Source: a virus
IMG/VR virus record: IMGVR_UViG_3300035703_000016
Coordinates: 62,001-126,000 of that record
Direction: 5' to 3' (one strand)
Length of the DNA: 64,000 bases
A program made the position numbers and the translations under genes. Of this stretch, positions 26,601 to 34,492 are shown in pieces; position 1 is the stretch's first letter, and each line of letters begins with the position of its first letter. Below the pieces are notes generated by a model that worked only from the letters and a program-made list of their open reading frames with translations, was not told the DNA's origin and made no database searches.

Positions 26601-26968
26601 TTTTCATCAGAAGATCTAATTGTTAAAACATGACCTTGATCATTTTTAAGTGTGGCCTCATCAGCTATAATATCCAAAGCTGACGCAATAATAGCGTCAG
26701 TATCCATTGCATCGTAATCTGCGTATATCTGAACTCTTGCTGATTGATAATTTTGAGCAAGATTCAAATTAACTCCGTATGCCGTAGATGTTGTATAAAC
26801 TTTATGAAATCTATCTATTAGACTATTCGTCTGAATTACTCCATTTCTTTGAGTTCCGTCAGTGTCCATAACCGACAATATATTCCCTCCGCCATTATTT
26901 CTTATTATAACATCAGTGCTAAATAGTCTACGTAGCGTAGAAAATATATTTTGTTGTATATCTGCCAT
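23675..26968 (-). CDS. Portal protein, T4 gp20 family, interrupted by an intein
   Basis: 1097-residue precursor. The N-terminal extein (1-379) carries gp20 landmarks: ADYDAMDTDAIIASALDIIADE near residue 85, YGDFYLKLE near 152, LPYGRSYLEPARKLFKQYTLIEDAMLIHRITRAPERR from about 238, and DVVYFREKLFAALKIPKAFMGYEKDLTGK before the junction. The C-terminal extein resumes STLAAEDIRFARTVERLQRI. The spliced protein has 638 residues (T4 gp20 has 524), with extra length in the C-terminal tail. The portal is the 12-fold ring that starts head assembly and through which DNA enters and leaves. It follows the terminase gene with a 6-base gap. Confidence 0.93.
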   Translation of the reverse strand: MADIQQNIFSTLRRLFSTDVIIRNNGGGNILSVMDTDGTQRNGVIQTNSLIDRFHKVYTTSTAYGVNLNLAQNYQSARVQIYADYDAMDTDAIIASALDIIADEATLKNDQGHVLTIRSSDENIQKILENLFYSVLNIEFNLWSWIRNMCKYGDFYLKLEISEKFGVYNVIPFSAYNIVRQEGFNPNNPNEVRFKFDPNAALSSTSGYTSAYNNQDAGVWFDNYEMAHFRLIGDVNYLPYGRSYLEPARKLFKQYTLIEDAMLIHRITRAPERRIFYTNVGAIPPNEVENYVQRMINKMKKTPLMDPQTGQYNLKYNQQNLLEDFIVPVRGNDTSTRIDTAKGLEYNAIEDVVYFREKLFAALKIPKAFMGYEKDLTGKCLHPDTKISLLNGTTKTIKEISDIFEKDPQSNLWTYSFDFKTNSVVPGKIVTAQKTRLNAQLVKVYIDNDTYVITTPDHGFLLEDGTRVEAQDLKPGDSLRTIIKDFVKIGRKNTNTYERIYQPYSKTWQNTHKMVDEYFNEKITSNGITEDGKFNRNSLIIVHHKDFNRYNNNPDNLQRMTWRDHVILHSNNMEQTIKSPESIQKSKDTKRKPENRKKYSEIRKKQMDENPKLKNILRNSWLSKTYDERVAIIKSGYSEERSQKIINSNRQRNSHEALLDGYRNKFPNGRPDLHKENSVRWIERPTIEYLIEVAQREKGSIDNIVDFRKISGYSIQIIKEVIEHCGYTVTEFLNQYTGFRHGRPKNLRINRLVEIANGCKDLDQFFSISGYTRKSIKSQIQKHGLDIEDFKKQIGVCYNHKVVKVEWLSEKVDTYNMEVHDKNENHNYLLDNEIVIKNSTLAAEDIRFARTVERLQRIVVSELKKIALVHLYANGYTDEGMANFSLSLTNPSIIYDQERIAMFKEKIDLAAQAMEASILPKEYVWENVFHLSPDSFGELEDMIIEDKKTKFRYDQIENEGNDPLESGTAFGTPSQIAGLYGGKPALDVPPGYNETNPNEPIKMPGRPEKYKSIIGTDKSIFGRDPIGKKGMSSSIERGEDKVEYKGGPLSFESTMAVYLQNKDGLEKMFKGKKISLFEGKSQEGGLLDERNIKEEIV
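24455..25831 (-). other. Intein with HNH endonuclease in the portal protein
   Basis: 459 residues (380-838 of the precursor). Begins with Cys (CLHPDTKISLLNGTTKTIKE), block B has TPDH, and the end is KVDTYNMEVHD, HNYLLDN, VIKN followed by Ser as the +1 residue. The penultimate residue is Lys instead of the usual His. The insert carries an HNH nuclease motif (IVHHKDFNRYNNNPDNL then WRDHVILH) plus repeated small helical segments (ISGYSIQIIKE, ISGYTRKSIKS) that may bind DNA. Removing it joins DLTGK to STLAAEDI, which is the uninterrupted gp20 sequence pattern. Confidence 0.9.
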
Positions 26969-26974
26969 ATTTTT

Positions 26975-28579
26975 TTATATTAACCAAGACAAATTTTCTA
27001 TAGAGCTTCCTCCTATAGTATTATTTATTTCCATTTGCCAAGGATTGCGATTCATAAAATTTGTTGTATTATAAACTTGAGTATCAGAAACTTTTTTCAT
27101 ACTGTCTAATGTTGCATATGTAAGACTTTCTGCTGTTCTTCTAAATCTAATTGAAGAATCTCTCATATACATTAGTATTGCAAATGACATTACTAAATCA
27201 TCATTGTATCCTTGTAGTGCTTGAGCTTTGCTATTTTTCCAAACAAAAACTCTTAATTCTTCTAATAGTCTAATTGATTTTATTTTAACTTGTTTTGTTT
27301 CTATAAAATCTCTCATTCTTTCAACTATTAGTGGTCTAGAAGCAGATGACATTGTAAATCCAGGAACTAAAGAATCTGTTGTTGCATATCTTTCTAATCT
27401 CTTTTCTTGATCTAGACTAAAATCTGTTCTATGCGAATAATGCAAATTTTGATATCCACTTTCTATTAAAGTCTGTAAAACGTCCCATCCTATATTCGCA
27501 TTTTCTACTGCCACAAGAGCATTATTATATTCGTAGGCAACTGCTAATATAGTTTTTGCATATTCTCTAGTATCGCATTGAGATTGATACTCTGCTACCT
27601 GAGTTAGTGTATCTACGTCTAAAACATGAAATGCTGAGTAATCTGCACCATCGCCTCTTGCCACGTCTGCGCATAGCAAATATGTTTTCATTGGACTTGG
27701 ATATTCCCATACCCATAAAGATTTATCTAATCCTCTTCTTTCTATTGGATCAGTAACTTGATTATCTTCATACCAAGTCAATACTTCTGGAATAATCACT
27801 GTATTACCAGAACTGGAAAAGTCTGTATCACACTCCTGTGCTGCCATTCTTATTCCTAAATCTTGATCTTGCTTGTCTCTCCAATTTTGATCTCTTTCAG
27901 GATGCACTGTCCATGGAAGAGAAACTGGAACGAAACTATTCTCTTTCTTTTGAGCTTTTACATATGTTTTATGGAACCAGTTACCGACACCATTTGGGGT
28001 TGATAGAGCAATACACTTTCCACCAGTAGCTAACGTTTGTTGAGCAGATCCAAATAATTCCTCTGCGTTATCGATAAACGCAGCTTCGTCCATTGCTAAT
28101 AAAGATACTGCTTCAGAACGAGCGGAATCACTTGCTCCAGAAACTGCTTTTATTTGAGATCCATTTGTTAATCTTAGACTTAATCTATTATCTTCTGTTG
28201 TTCCTATTTTTAACCAAGTGGGAAGATTATCATAAGCAAATCTAACTTTAGTAACCATGTTCTTAGCGGTCTCTTGCTTGGTAGCTATTACAAGTACATT
28301 TTTATCCTTATGAAATAACATTAGCCATAAAGCGTACGCTGATACTAGAGTTGATATTCCAAGTTGTCTCGATTTATTTATAATTACATTCTGATCTCCT
28401 GTAAATACTTTTAATACTAATTCCTGAAATGGGTATAAACTAAACAGCATTCTACCTTTTTGAGGATGCTGTATCATGTAATACTTCTTCATAAAATAAA
28501 TAGGATCAGTTGCACACTTCATGAACTCCTCTTTAATCTTATCTTTTATTGCTGTGCTCTTTAATACTACTTCAGACAT
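26975..28579 (-). CDS. Terminase large subunit, T4 gp17 family
   Basis: 534 residues (T4 gp17 has 610). The ATPase domain has the variant Walker A KSRQLGIST at 69-77, in which the Lys precedes the loop instead of occupying the GKS position; Walker B is LLAMDEAAF with D164-E165. The nuclease domain has LLCADVARGDGADYSAF (D305) and a late DDLVMSFAILMYMR. It packages DNA into the prohead and cuts it. The gene lies directly upstream of portal. Confidence 0.95.
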   Translation of the reverse strand: MSEVVLKSTAIKDKIKEEFMKCATDPIYFMKKYYMIQHPQKGRMLFSLYPFQELVLKVFTGDQNVIINKSRQLGISTLVSAYALWLMLFHKDKNVLVIATKQETAKNMVTKVRFAYDNLPTWLKIGTTEDNRLSLRLTNGSQIKAVSGASDSARSEAVSLLAMDEAAFIDNAEELFGSAQQTLATGGKCIALSTPNGVGNWFHKTYVKAQKKENSFVPVSLPWTVHPERDQNWRDKQDQDLGIRMAAQECDTDFSSSGNTVIIPEVLTWYEDNQVTDPIERRGLDKSLWVWEYPSPMKTYLLCADVARGDGADYSAFHVLDVDTLTQVAEYQSQCDTREYAKTILAVAYEYNNALVAVENANIGWDVLQTLIESGYQNLHYSHRTDFSLDQEKRLERYATTDSLVPGFTMSSASRPLIVERMRDFIETKQVKIKSIRLLEELRVFVWKNSKAQALQGYNDDLVMSFAILMYMRDSSIRFRRTAESLTYATLDSMKKVSDTQVYNTTNFMNRNPWQMEINNTIGGSSIENLSWLI

Positions 28580-28634
28580 ATTTACTCTTTTATTATAATC
28601 TATTTATTTGATCTTTTATAATTATTCTTTTTAG

Positions 28635-29090
28635 TTATGCTTCTTCTTGAGGAGTTTCTTCTTTTTCTGACTGTGACGGTATTTCTTCAGATCTAGATCC
28701 AGACTCTTCTTCTGGACCTTGAGATTGAGTTTTTTGTCCGTATCTCTGTAGTCTTGATATTGCCATCGTAGCCCTTTGAACTTCTCCTAAATTCATAAGA
28801 TAATATCTCTTACCCAATACAGTCGCTTCATATGCTTTTCCCATGAATGTCATGAAAAAATATTGACCATTTTTTAAAAGAATTTTGAATGTTGTTGGCT
28901 TTCCTGACATTATAAATATCCCAGAAATATACTCTTTAAAAGTATTTCCCATTATTATACTCAGATTATTATGAAGTCTTTTGTACTTCTTTAATATATA
29001 TTTCATAGGATCAGCTTCAAATTCTGGATTTGATGGAGCTTCATTTATTTCTCTTAATAAATTTTTTAGTATGTCTGTTAGCTTTATCAT
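28635..29090 (-). CDS. Leader-bearing small protein, probably packaged
   Basis: 151 residues. Starts MIKLTDILKNLLREINEA, the shared leader with possible cleavage after LLRE or INE. The middle contains aromatic-rich strands (GKPTTFKILLKNGQYFFMTF, then GKRYYLMNLGEVQRA), and the C-terminal 35 residues are acidic and low-complexity. No named family. It is immediately downstream of another leader-bearing gene (one shared base) and upstream of terminase. Confidence 0.5.
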   Translation of the reverse strand: MIKLTDILKNLLREINEAPSNPEFEADPMKYILKKYKRLHNNLSIIMGNTFKEYISGIFIMSGKPTTFKILLKNGQYFFMTFMGKAYEATVLGKRYYLMNLGEVQRATMAISRLQRYGQKTQSQGPEEESGSRSEEIPSQSEKEETPQEEA

Positions 29091-29446
29091 TAGCTCATCA
29101 TTTGATTGAAAGTCTTAAAATTGAATTTAGAGTGCATCATCAAATTGTCATTATCTTTGAATTGATATAAATTTGCTCCATCTTTAGTAAATTCAATTTC
29201 TATTTTTGTTCTATTTTTAGGATAATAAACCATTCCGCCAGTTGTTATTTTAGTTGGATATAGATTATAGTTGACTTTTGCATATTTCCAAATATCGTTA
29301 ATTATCTTAGGAAGTCCTTGATATTCAACAAATTGAGCTATTACTGAACCATCCATTAATTGATCTTTATCGACTATGTATGATTCTTGATACTCTGTAT
29401 TAGGCTTCCAACCAATCTCTTTTAATATGTCTGCTAATTTTATCAT
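29090..29446 (-). CDS. Leader-bearing small protein, probably packaged
   Basis: 118 residues. Starts MIKLADILKEIGWKPN, close to the neighbouring gene's MIKLTDILKN. The body is a small alpha/beta protein (QFVEYQGLPKIINDIWKYAK, TKIEIEFTKDGANLYQF). No homologue recognised. The leader ends at LKE, a fit to the gp21 cleavage pattern, so the mature part would begin at residue 11. Confidence 0.5.
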   Translation of the reverse strand: MIKLADILKEIGWKPNTEYQESYIVDKDQLMDGSVIAQFVEYQGLPKIINDIWKYAKVNYNLYPTKITTGGMVYYPKNRTKIEIEFTKDGANLYQFKDNDNLMMHSKFNFKTFNQMMS

Positions 29447-29462
29447 TACTTTTTTATAATTA

Positions 29463-32102
29463 TTATCTTATTAGAGTTACGTCTCCTTTTTCTATGTGTT
29501 GTTCTCCTTCGCATTCATATATTATTACCCAATAATATACTCCAACTTCTTGAATGATTCCTTTATAAGTTCCATCCCATCCTTTTGAAGCTAGTAATTT
29601 AGATGTGTAAACTTCTTGACCCCAACGATTAAATATACTAAATTGATGAATTTTAAATCTATCTCCAATTGGTCTGAACAAATCATTTAATCCGTCACCA
29701 TTAGGAGTAAAAGCAAGAGGTACATTAAATTTACAACACGATTTTGGGTCTATTTTAACTGAGTCCATACTAACGCATCCATGAGAAGACATAGCGTATA
29801 AAATTGCAGTTCTACTAGCGTCTATATATCCTTGAATATATGTCTGACTTGTTAAATCCTGATTATAAAAATAGTATATAGGTAACCATCTATAAACAAT
29901 ATTCTGTTTTGGATTTAGAGGAGAAAAGTTAATTTTATCTCCTATACACACTTCTTCATTAAATTCTGATATTCTAGCATCTGGATAATCTTGTACTTCA
30001 ATTAATTTAGAAAAAGTATCAGAATAGCAATACGTGTTTTTTACAACTAATTTAATATTATATTTTCCTGTATCTGGGTAGTGAAATGTATAAATGCCTT
30101 GAGCATATTCTGGAATATCTGCTAATAATGTGCTATCAAAATTCCAATAATACTCGATAACATTATTTTTTTGATTAGTCGCTAAAATACTAACAGTGTC
30201 TCCTTTACATATCTTACTTTTAGGATACTCGTCTATTTGCACTTCTGGTATTTTAATTACTTTTAAATTTAATGTAGATACTGAATCACATCCGTATTGA
30301 TTTATAAATTTTCTAGAGTAAACTCCTTCTTTATTATAGGAAATTCCTGCAAAATGAATAGTATCTCCAGAACATATAGAGTCATTTATAGTAGTTGACT
30401 GAGTTGGCAATATGGTGACTATTATTCTTATTGTAGAATCGCATCCATTAGTTGTATAAAATTTTACAGGATATATGCCCTCCGTATTATAAGCTATTCC
30501 ATCAAAAATATACTCCTCTCCTGGACATATCGATATTGGTTTGTTTATTGTATAAGTGGGGTTTACTATAACATTTATAGGAAGTCTAAATGATTCGCAT
30601 CCTGCAATAGTTTGAGTTACCCACCAAGTATATAACCCAGGAGTAGTCGTATTTGGAATAGGGGAGATTGTTGAGCCCACGCCTCCAGTTAAGCTAGTAT
30701 ACCACTTTAAAATGCCAATTCCTGCTACTCCAGAGCTCAATGGGGCAGCTATTTCATTTTGGCAATACATTGTATCGCTAACTACTGGATTTGCTGCTAA
30801 AATGGGAATTACAGTTAAAAGAAATTTTTTATTTAGTTTTCTACATCTTGTAGTATCTACTCCTGTAATTGTATAAGTTGTAATTGCTGAAATAGAAGAT
30901 AGTGTCAAAATAGTGCTCACTCCAGTAGTAGAAGAGAGACCTATACCAGGAGACCATGTCCATTTGCTCCAACTCCAATTTTTATCTGACGCGTTTTTAA
31001 TTTCTAAATTTACTAATCCTGATGATGATATGCATGTTGTTATCGTATCTACTGAATCAACTTCACTTCCATTTACTATCATTGTAGGTTCTGGAAATGC
31101 TGTATCTAAGGCGCCTTGCATAGAAGTAGATCCATTATAGATATATGCATAAGAAAATGTTGTACTATCTCCAGGAAGAATATTACATAGATTATATACA
31201 AGTCCTATTGCTATATCCGACGTTGCTCCAGTATTTACTCCATAATAAGATGTTCCTATTCCTGTTGCTGTTCCAGACCACATTGACACATATGTTACAG
31301 TCGTCGCTAATGGCCATGAATTGTAAACCATACATTTTGCTCTGTCATCTTTTGTCCCAAGTGATATTGAAGCAGCAGGAGATCCAGTAGAAGACGTTCC
31401 TCCAGTAGCTGTTGAAGACACCATTACTCTATGATAAAAATCATTTTGAAATCTTACTGTATTAATTGTAGAAAAAGATCCTCCCCAAGGTACGCTTTGA
31501 TCAGGATCGCATGATCTCATATAATATACATTATTCAACGTAGTAGTGCCAGTATTATATAATCTAACACTAATTACTAAAGCAGACGAAAGCGTGTCTA
31601 CTCTATACTCTTTTCTTATTTGTAACTGCCCTCCTAAAAAAGATCCAGACCAATCTCCTGTTATTTTTCCACTAGAATTTAAATAAGAAATCCAATTACC
31701 TGTAGCTGGAACTAATCCTCCTGATAAATTACAATTTGAAGAATACGCCCATTCTCTAATTCCACTAATTTCTATTCCCCATCCTTCCCAAGGAGATCCT
31801 GGAAGAGTATAGTCTCCCATATAATTAGGAGTACCTATAGTCCATCCATCTAATCCAAAATCATATACAGATGCTAATAGACTAGAAGATGAACCTCCAC
31901 ATAAAAAAACTGGACCACCGGTTCTCGGATGATATCCAGCCGGAGCAGCTACTCCTGATCCTAAAGACGCATTTGCTTGTGCTCCGATTTCTAAATATTT
32001 TCCTTGAAGAAATAGATTACCAGACACGATCTGTGAATTTGATTTTAAAACGCTAAATATAAGCGTTAGCACTACTAGAATTGCAAATTTTAAATTTTTC
32101 AT
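29463..32102 (-). CDS. Secreted, type IX-sorted surface protein (T9SS type-B sorting domain)
   Basis: 879 residues from the ATG at 32102 (a TTG two codons upstream is less likely). Residues 1-24 are a signal peptide (MKNLKFAILVVLTLIFSVLK then SNSQ). A large beta-rich region follows, then two tandem repeats of about 48 residues, each with CxGxxxxFxGxxYxxxGxY and GCDS (about 520-615), then a PKD-like domain (YYWNFDSTL, HYPDTGKYNIKLVVKN). The C-terminal 90 residues (FTPNGDGLNDLFRPIG, FSIFNRWGQEVY, GWDGTYKG, GVYYWVI, KGDVTLIR) are the gliding-motility-associated / type IX secretion type-B sorting domain (CHU_C). Such proteins are exported by Bacteroidota and fixed to the cell surface. It is most likely acquired from a host and acts on the infected cell's surface; the exact role is unknown. 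Confidence 0.88.
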   Translation of the reverse strand: MKNLKFAILVVLTLIFSVLKSNSQIVSGNLFLQGKYLEIGAQANASLGSGVAAPAGYHPRTGGPVFLCGGSSSSLLASVYDFGLDGWTIGTPNYMGDYTLPGSPWEGWGIEISGIREWAYSSNCNLSGGLVPATGNWISYLNSSGKITGDWSGSFLGGQLQIRKEYRVDTLSSALVISVRLYNTGTTTLNNVYYMRSCDPDQSVPWGGSFSTINTVRFQNDFYHRVMVSSTATGGTSSTGSPAASISLGTKDDRAKCMVYNSWPLATTVTYVSMWSGTATGIGTSYYGVNTGATSDIAIGLVYNLCNILPGDSTTFSYAYIYNGSTSMQGALDTAFPEPTMIVNGSEVDSVDTITTCISSSGLVNLEIKNASDKNWSWSKWTWSPGIGLSSTTGVSTILTLSSISAITTYTITGVDTTRCRKLNKKFLLTVIPILAANPVVSDTMYCQNEIAAPLSSGVAGIGILKWYTSLTGGVGSTISPIPNTTTPGLYTWWVTQTIAGCESFRLPINVIVNPTYTINKPISICPGEEYIFDGIAYNTEGIYPVKFYTTNGCDSTIRIIVTILPTQSTTINDSICSGDTIHFAGISYNKEGVYSRKFINQYGCDSVSTLNLKVIKIPEVQIDEYPKSKICKGDTVSILATNQKNNVIEYYWNFDSTLLADIPEYAQGIYTFHYPDTGKYNIKLVVKNTYCYSDTFSKLIEVQDYPDARISEFNEEVCIGDKINFSPLNPKQNIVYRWLPIYYFYNQDLTSQTYIQGYIDASRTAILYAMSSHGCVSMDSVKIDPKSCCKFNVPLAFTPNGDGLNDLFRPIGDRFKIHQFSIFNRWGQEVYTSKLLASKGWDGTYKGIIQEVGVYYWVIIYECEGEQHIEKGDVTLIR

Positions 32103-32113
32103 AATCAATTATT

Positions 32114-32446
32114 TTAATTAGATGATACTTCACTTACATACTGAGCGACACTGTTCATATAATCACTAGCTAATGTGATATAAGCAGATACCCATCCAGG
32201 TAACTCAGTTCCTTCTTCTATAATATTATAAATTTTTGAAGAATTAGATATTAAACTTTTGAGTTCTCCTTTTGCCATAGTGGCTTCATGATCTTGAGAA
32301 GGTTGTCCAAATACTTCTTCTGACACGTCCTGCATTTGTAAAGAAGGCAACATTGAAGTTATTCTTTTTTCATTTCCATAAGATATTTCTGGAGTTTCAT
32401 TTGAATTTGGAGTAAATTGCTCAACTAGAGACAGTAATTTTATCAT
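32114..32446 (-). CDS. Small conserved-type virion protein with packaged-protein leader
   Basis: 110 residues. Starts MIKLLSLVEQFTPN (shared leader). The second half reads DHEATMAKGELKSLISNSSK then ELPGWVSAYITLASDYMNSV, a pattern I associate with a widespread uncharacterised protein of T4-like phages in which helix-WVxAxIT-xAxDYM is conserved. Function unknown. It sits directly upstream of the type IX-sorted protein and 1 base after the next leader-bearing gene. Confidence 0.55.
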   Translation of the reverse strand: MIKLLSLVEQFTPNSNETPEISYGNEKRITSMLPSLQMQDVSEEVFGQPSQDHEATMAKGELKSLISNSSKIYNIIEEGTELPGWVSAYITLASDYMNSVAQYVSEVSSN

Positions 32447-32447
32447 T

Positions 32448-33407
32448 TTAGATCATTTTTGCATAATTAAATAACTGTGTAGGATAAATTCCAAATCTTG
32501 CATCTTTTACTCCTTGTTGATTTACAGATTTCCTATATGATACTCCTAAAATTGGTTTGTATTTATCTGGAGGAACTTCTGGATATGTCCAAACTATTTG
32601 CTTATTTGATTGAGCTTTTATCTCATATAAAGTATTGCTTACTTTTACAAGAGTCATTGCTCCAACCACAACTAATTGAACTTTATTTAATCCAAAATTC
32701 TCATCTTTACCGTAAACAGCTTTTACCATTAATTCTTCATCAGATATTTCAGATTTATAAGCAGTCTTTGGTTGCATTTGTCCTTGAGTAAGTTTATTTA
32801 CTTTTTTTATAAATTTACTTACATCCGCATAATCCAATAAAGATGCAACTCCACTATATTGCTGATACTTATCATAATCTTTGTGAGATATAAAAATTAC
32901 GTCTTCTCCTTTATCATTTTTAAGAATAAAGTCAGCCTTTGGATTAGCTGTTGGTTTCCCTCCAGAAACTATGTTTTTATAAATTTTTCCAGCTATTCTA
33001 ATATTTACACTTCCTCCAGCTTCTTTGATTTGATTTAAAAATTCTGATAATGTTCTATCTTCTATCCCCATCCCCCTAGCAATCTCTTGACCGCCAAAAT
33101 CAGAAGTTTTCTCTAATTTTCCAAGTAAATAAGATTCTCCATTTTTATCAAAAAACGGAATTTTTAATAAACTTTTATAGTCTTTATCCGTTAATTTTTG
33201 AATAAAATCTTTACTTTTTATTTTATCGACTACTATGTCATCTCCGCTAGTCAGTCTTAATGACTTATTTGAATTTATTAAACTTAGTAGAACTTCTCCT
33301 CTATCAGATAAATTTTTTACTTTTGTATCTTTTGCTAATGTCCTTGGAGTTAAATTTCCCTTTTCATTAAGCTGAATACTATTATATATTTCAATTAGCT
33401 TTATCAT
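32448..33407 (-). CDS. Leader-bearing protein with PD-(D/E)XK-like core
   Basis: 319 residues. Starts MIKLIEIYNSIQLNEKGN (leader with L-N-E). The centre has GGKPTANPKADFILKNDKGE followed by VIFISHKDYDKYQQYSGV (about residues 150-190). Asp in a strand, then a second strand ending in S-H-K, then a Gln-rich helix resembles the PD-(D/E)XK nuclease arrangement; the usual E/D of the ExK is replaced by Ser. Related proteins with SHK-type cores exist in T4-like phages of marine bacteria as far as I recall, without known function. An ATATTTAT motif lies just upstream. Confidence 0.5.
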   Translation of the reverse strand: MIKLIEIYNSIQLNEKGNLTPRTLAKDTKVKNLSDRGEVLLSLINSNKSLRLTSGDDIVVDKIKSKDFIQKLTDKDYKSLLKIPFFDKNGESYLLGKLEKTSDFGGQEIARGMGIEDRTLSEFLNQIKEAGGSVNIRIAGKIYKNIVSGGKPTANPKADFILKNDKGEDVIFISHKDYDKYQQYSGVASLLDYADVSKFIKKVNKLTQGQMQPKTAYKSEISDEELMVKAVYGKDENFGLNKVQLVVVGAMTLVKVSNTLYEIKAQSNKQIVWTYPEVPPDKYKPILGVSYRKSVNQQGVKDARFGIYPTQLFNYAKMI

Positions 33408-33419
33408 TTTTATTTTTAT

Positions 33420-33427
33420 ATAAATAT
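33420..33427 (-). promoter_or_regulatory. ATATTTAT upstream motif (319-aa gene)
   Basis: Sense reading AAAATATTTATATAAAA, 12 bases before the ATG at 33407, with an A-rich leader. Confidence 0.4.
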
Positions 33428-33428
33428 T

Positions 33429-34028
33429 TTATTTTAAAATAGAGTAATACTGATTAAAATGTTTTATTCTATCATTAATTCCAATTATTCCACCATTAAC
33501 TCTTTTAGTAATTTTTGTTATAGTATCTGTAGTAGATCCTTCATCAGCAATCTTATGAAGTCCATTTATTGTAAAAAACCACGCAGCGGATGCAAGAGGG
33601 TACTTAGTAGAAACCAGATCTGGATTGGACACACAGTCTTCATTGATGGATTCAGAAAATGCTCTATAATTGTTTTTACCTGTTAATTGGATAAAGCCCC
33701 TTCCTCTATATTTATATCCGTCTCCAGAATTTTCAGGACCATTTCCCATTCTACCTCCATAAACCAAATTTGCTATTTTTTCTGGTTTTCTTTCATACTG
33801 AATTGCCTTTTCTACTGTAGGAAAATATTTTTTAAAAGTCGTAAGTAGTCCTTTTGTATTATAGTTCAGATTTTCATTTAAAGATTTAAATCCTCCAGAT
33901 TCATGACCAGCTTGGGCTAAAAAATGAGAGAGTCTTAAAGGAGTATTTATCTCGAATTTTTCAATCACGTTTGGAAGCATTTTAATTACAGAGTCTGGAA
34001 TATGACCTTTTAATTTCTCTAAGTTCAT
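33429..34028 (-). CDS. Endolysin, glycoside hydrolase family 19
   Basis: 199 residues. The catalytic region AQAGHESGGFKSLNENLNYN gives E43 as the general acid and E52 as the second acid. YRGRGFIQLTGKNNY and the late SAAWFFTINGLHKIAD are also standard for GH19 chitinase-like lysozymes of phages, which cut peptidoglycan glycan strands. No signal peptide or anchor is present, so release would need a holin; none is clearly identified next to it. The start overlaps the upstream gene by 4 bases. Confidence 0.92.
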   Translation of the reverse strand: MNLEKLKGHIPDSVIKMLPNVIEKFEINTPLRLSHFLAQAGHESGGFKSLNENLNYNTKGLLTTFKKYFPTVEKAIQYERKPEKIANLVYGGRMGNGPENSGDGYKYRGRGFIQLTGKNNYRAFSESINEDCVSNPDLVSTKYPLASAAWFFTINGLHKIADEGSTTDTITKITKRVNGGIIGINDRIKHFNQYYSILK

Positions 34029-34492
34029 GATTTTACTAATTTTGTTTTATCAGAAAAAATAACTTTTCTTACAGCAGTTACTTTCTTAACTTTTTCTTTT
34101 ATAGATTGAATAACACCATCGTTAAAAGTTTCAAATGGAGCTGGATCTATTTTTATACTAATGTCAACAACATACTTTTTTAATTTTTCAGCAGAAGGTT
34201 GTCTATTGTTTGTTACTCTAACTACAGTAATTCCAGCTATTGCTCTAATATCAGAAAGAATATCAGCTAAAGATCTCCTTGTAGTATCTGCTATAAGTTG
34301 CCCTTCAATTTGATATATTTTTGGATTGTTAGTCTCTTTTATTGAATTTATTTCTTTAGCAGATTTTACAGCTTTTTTATAGGCATCACTTCCTTTTCTT
34401 GCAGGTTTTTCTCCTCTTTCTCTTTTAGCTTGGATATTTGCCCAAAGACCTTTTCTTTTTATTTCTTGAAGTATGCTAATTAGCGATATCAT
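34025..34492 (-). CDS. Leader-bearing basic protein
   Basis: 155 residues. Starts MISLISILQEIKRKGLW (shared leader, cleavage fit after LQE). The following segment KRKGLWANIQAKRERGEKPARKGSDAYKKA is strongly basic and the C-terminal 80 residues are alpha/beta (RVTNNRQPSAEKLKKYVVDI, VRKVIFSDK). No named family. High charge would suit a DNA-associated internal head protein. Confidence 0.5.
   Translation of the reverse strand: MISLISILQEIKRKGLWANIQAKRERGEKPARKGSDAYKKAVKSAKEINSIKETNNPKIYQIEGQLIADTTRRSLADILSDIRAIAGITVVRVTNNRQPSAEKLKKYVVDISIKIDPAPFETFNDGVIQSIKEKVKKVTAVRKVIFSDKTKLVKS

Noticed and set aside
28912-28919. ATATTTAT inside the 151-residue gene
   Set aside because: It encodes part of GIFIM in frame; taken as chance, and it shows that the motif alone is not proof of a promoter.
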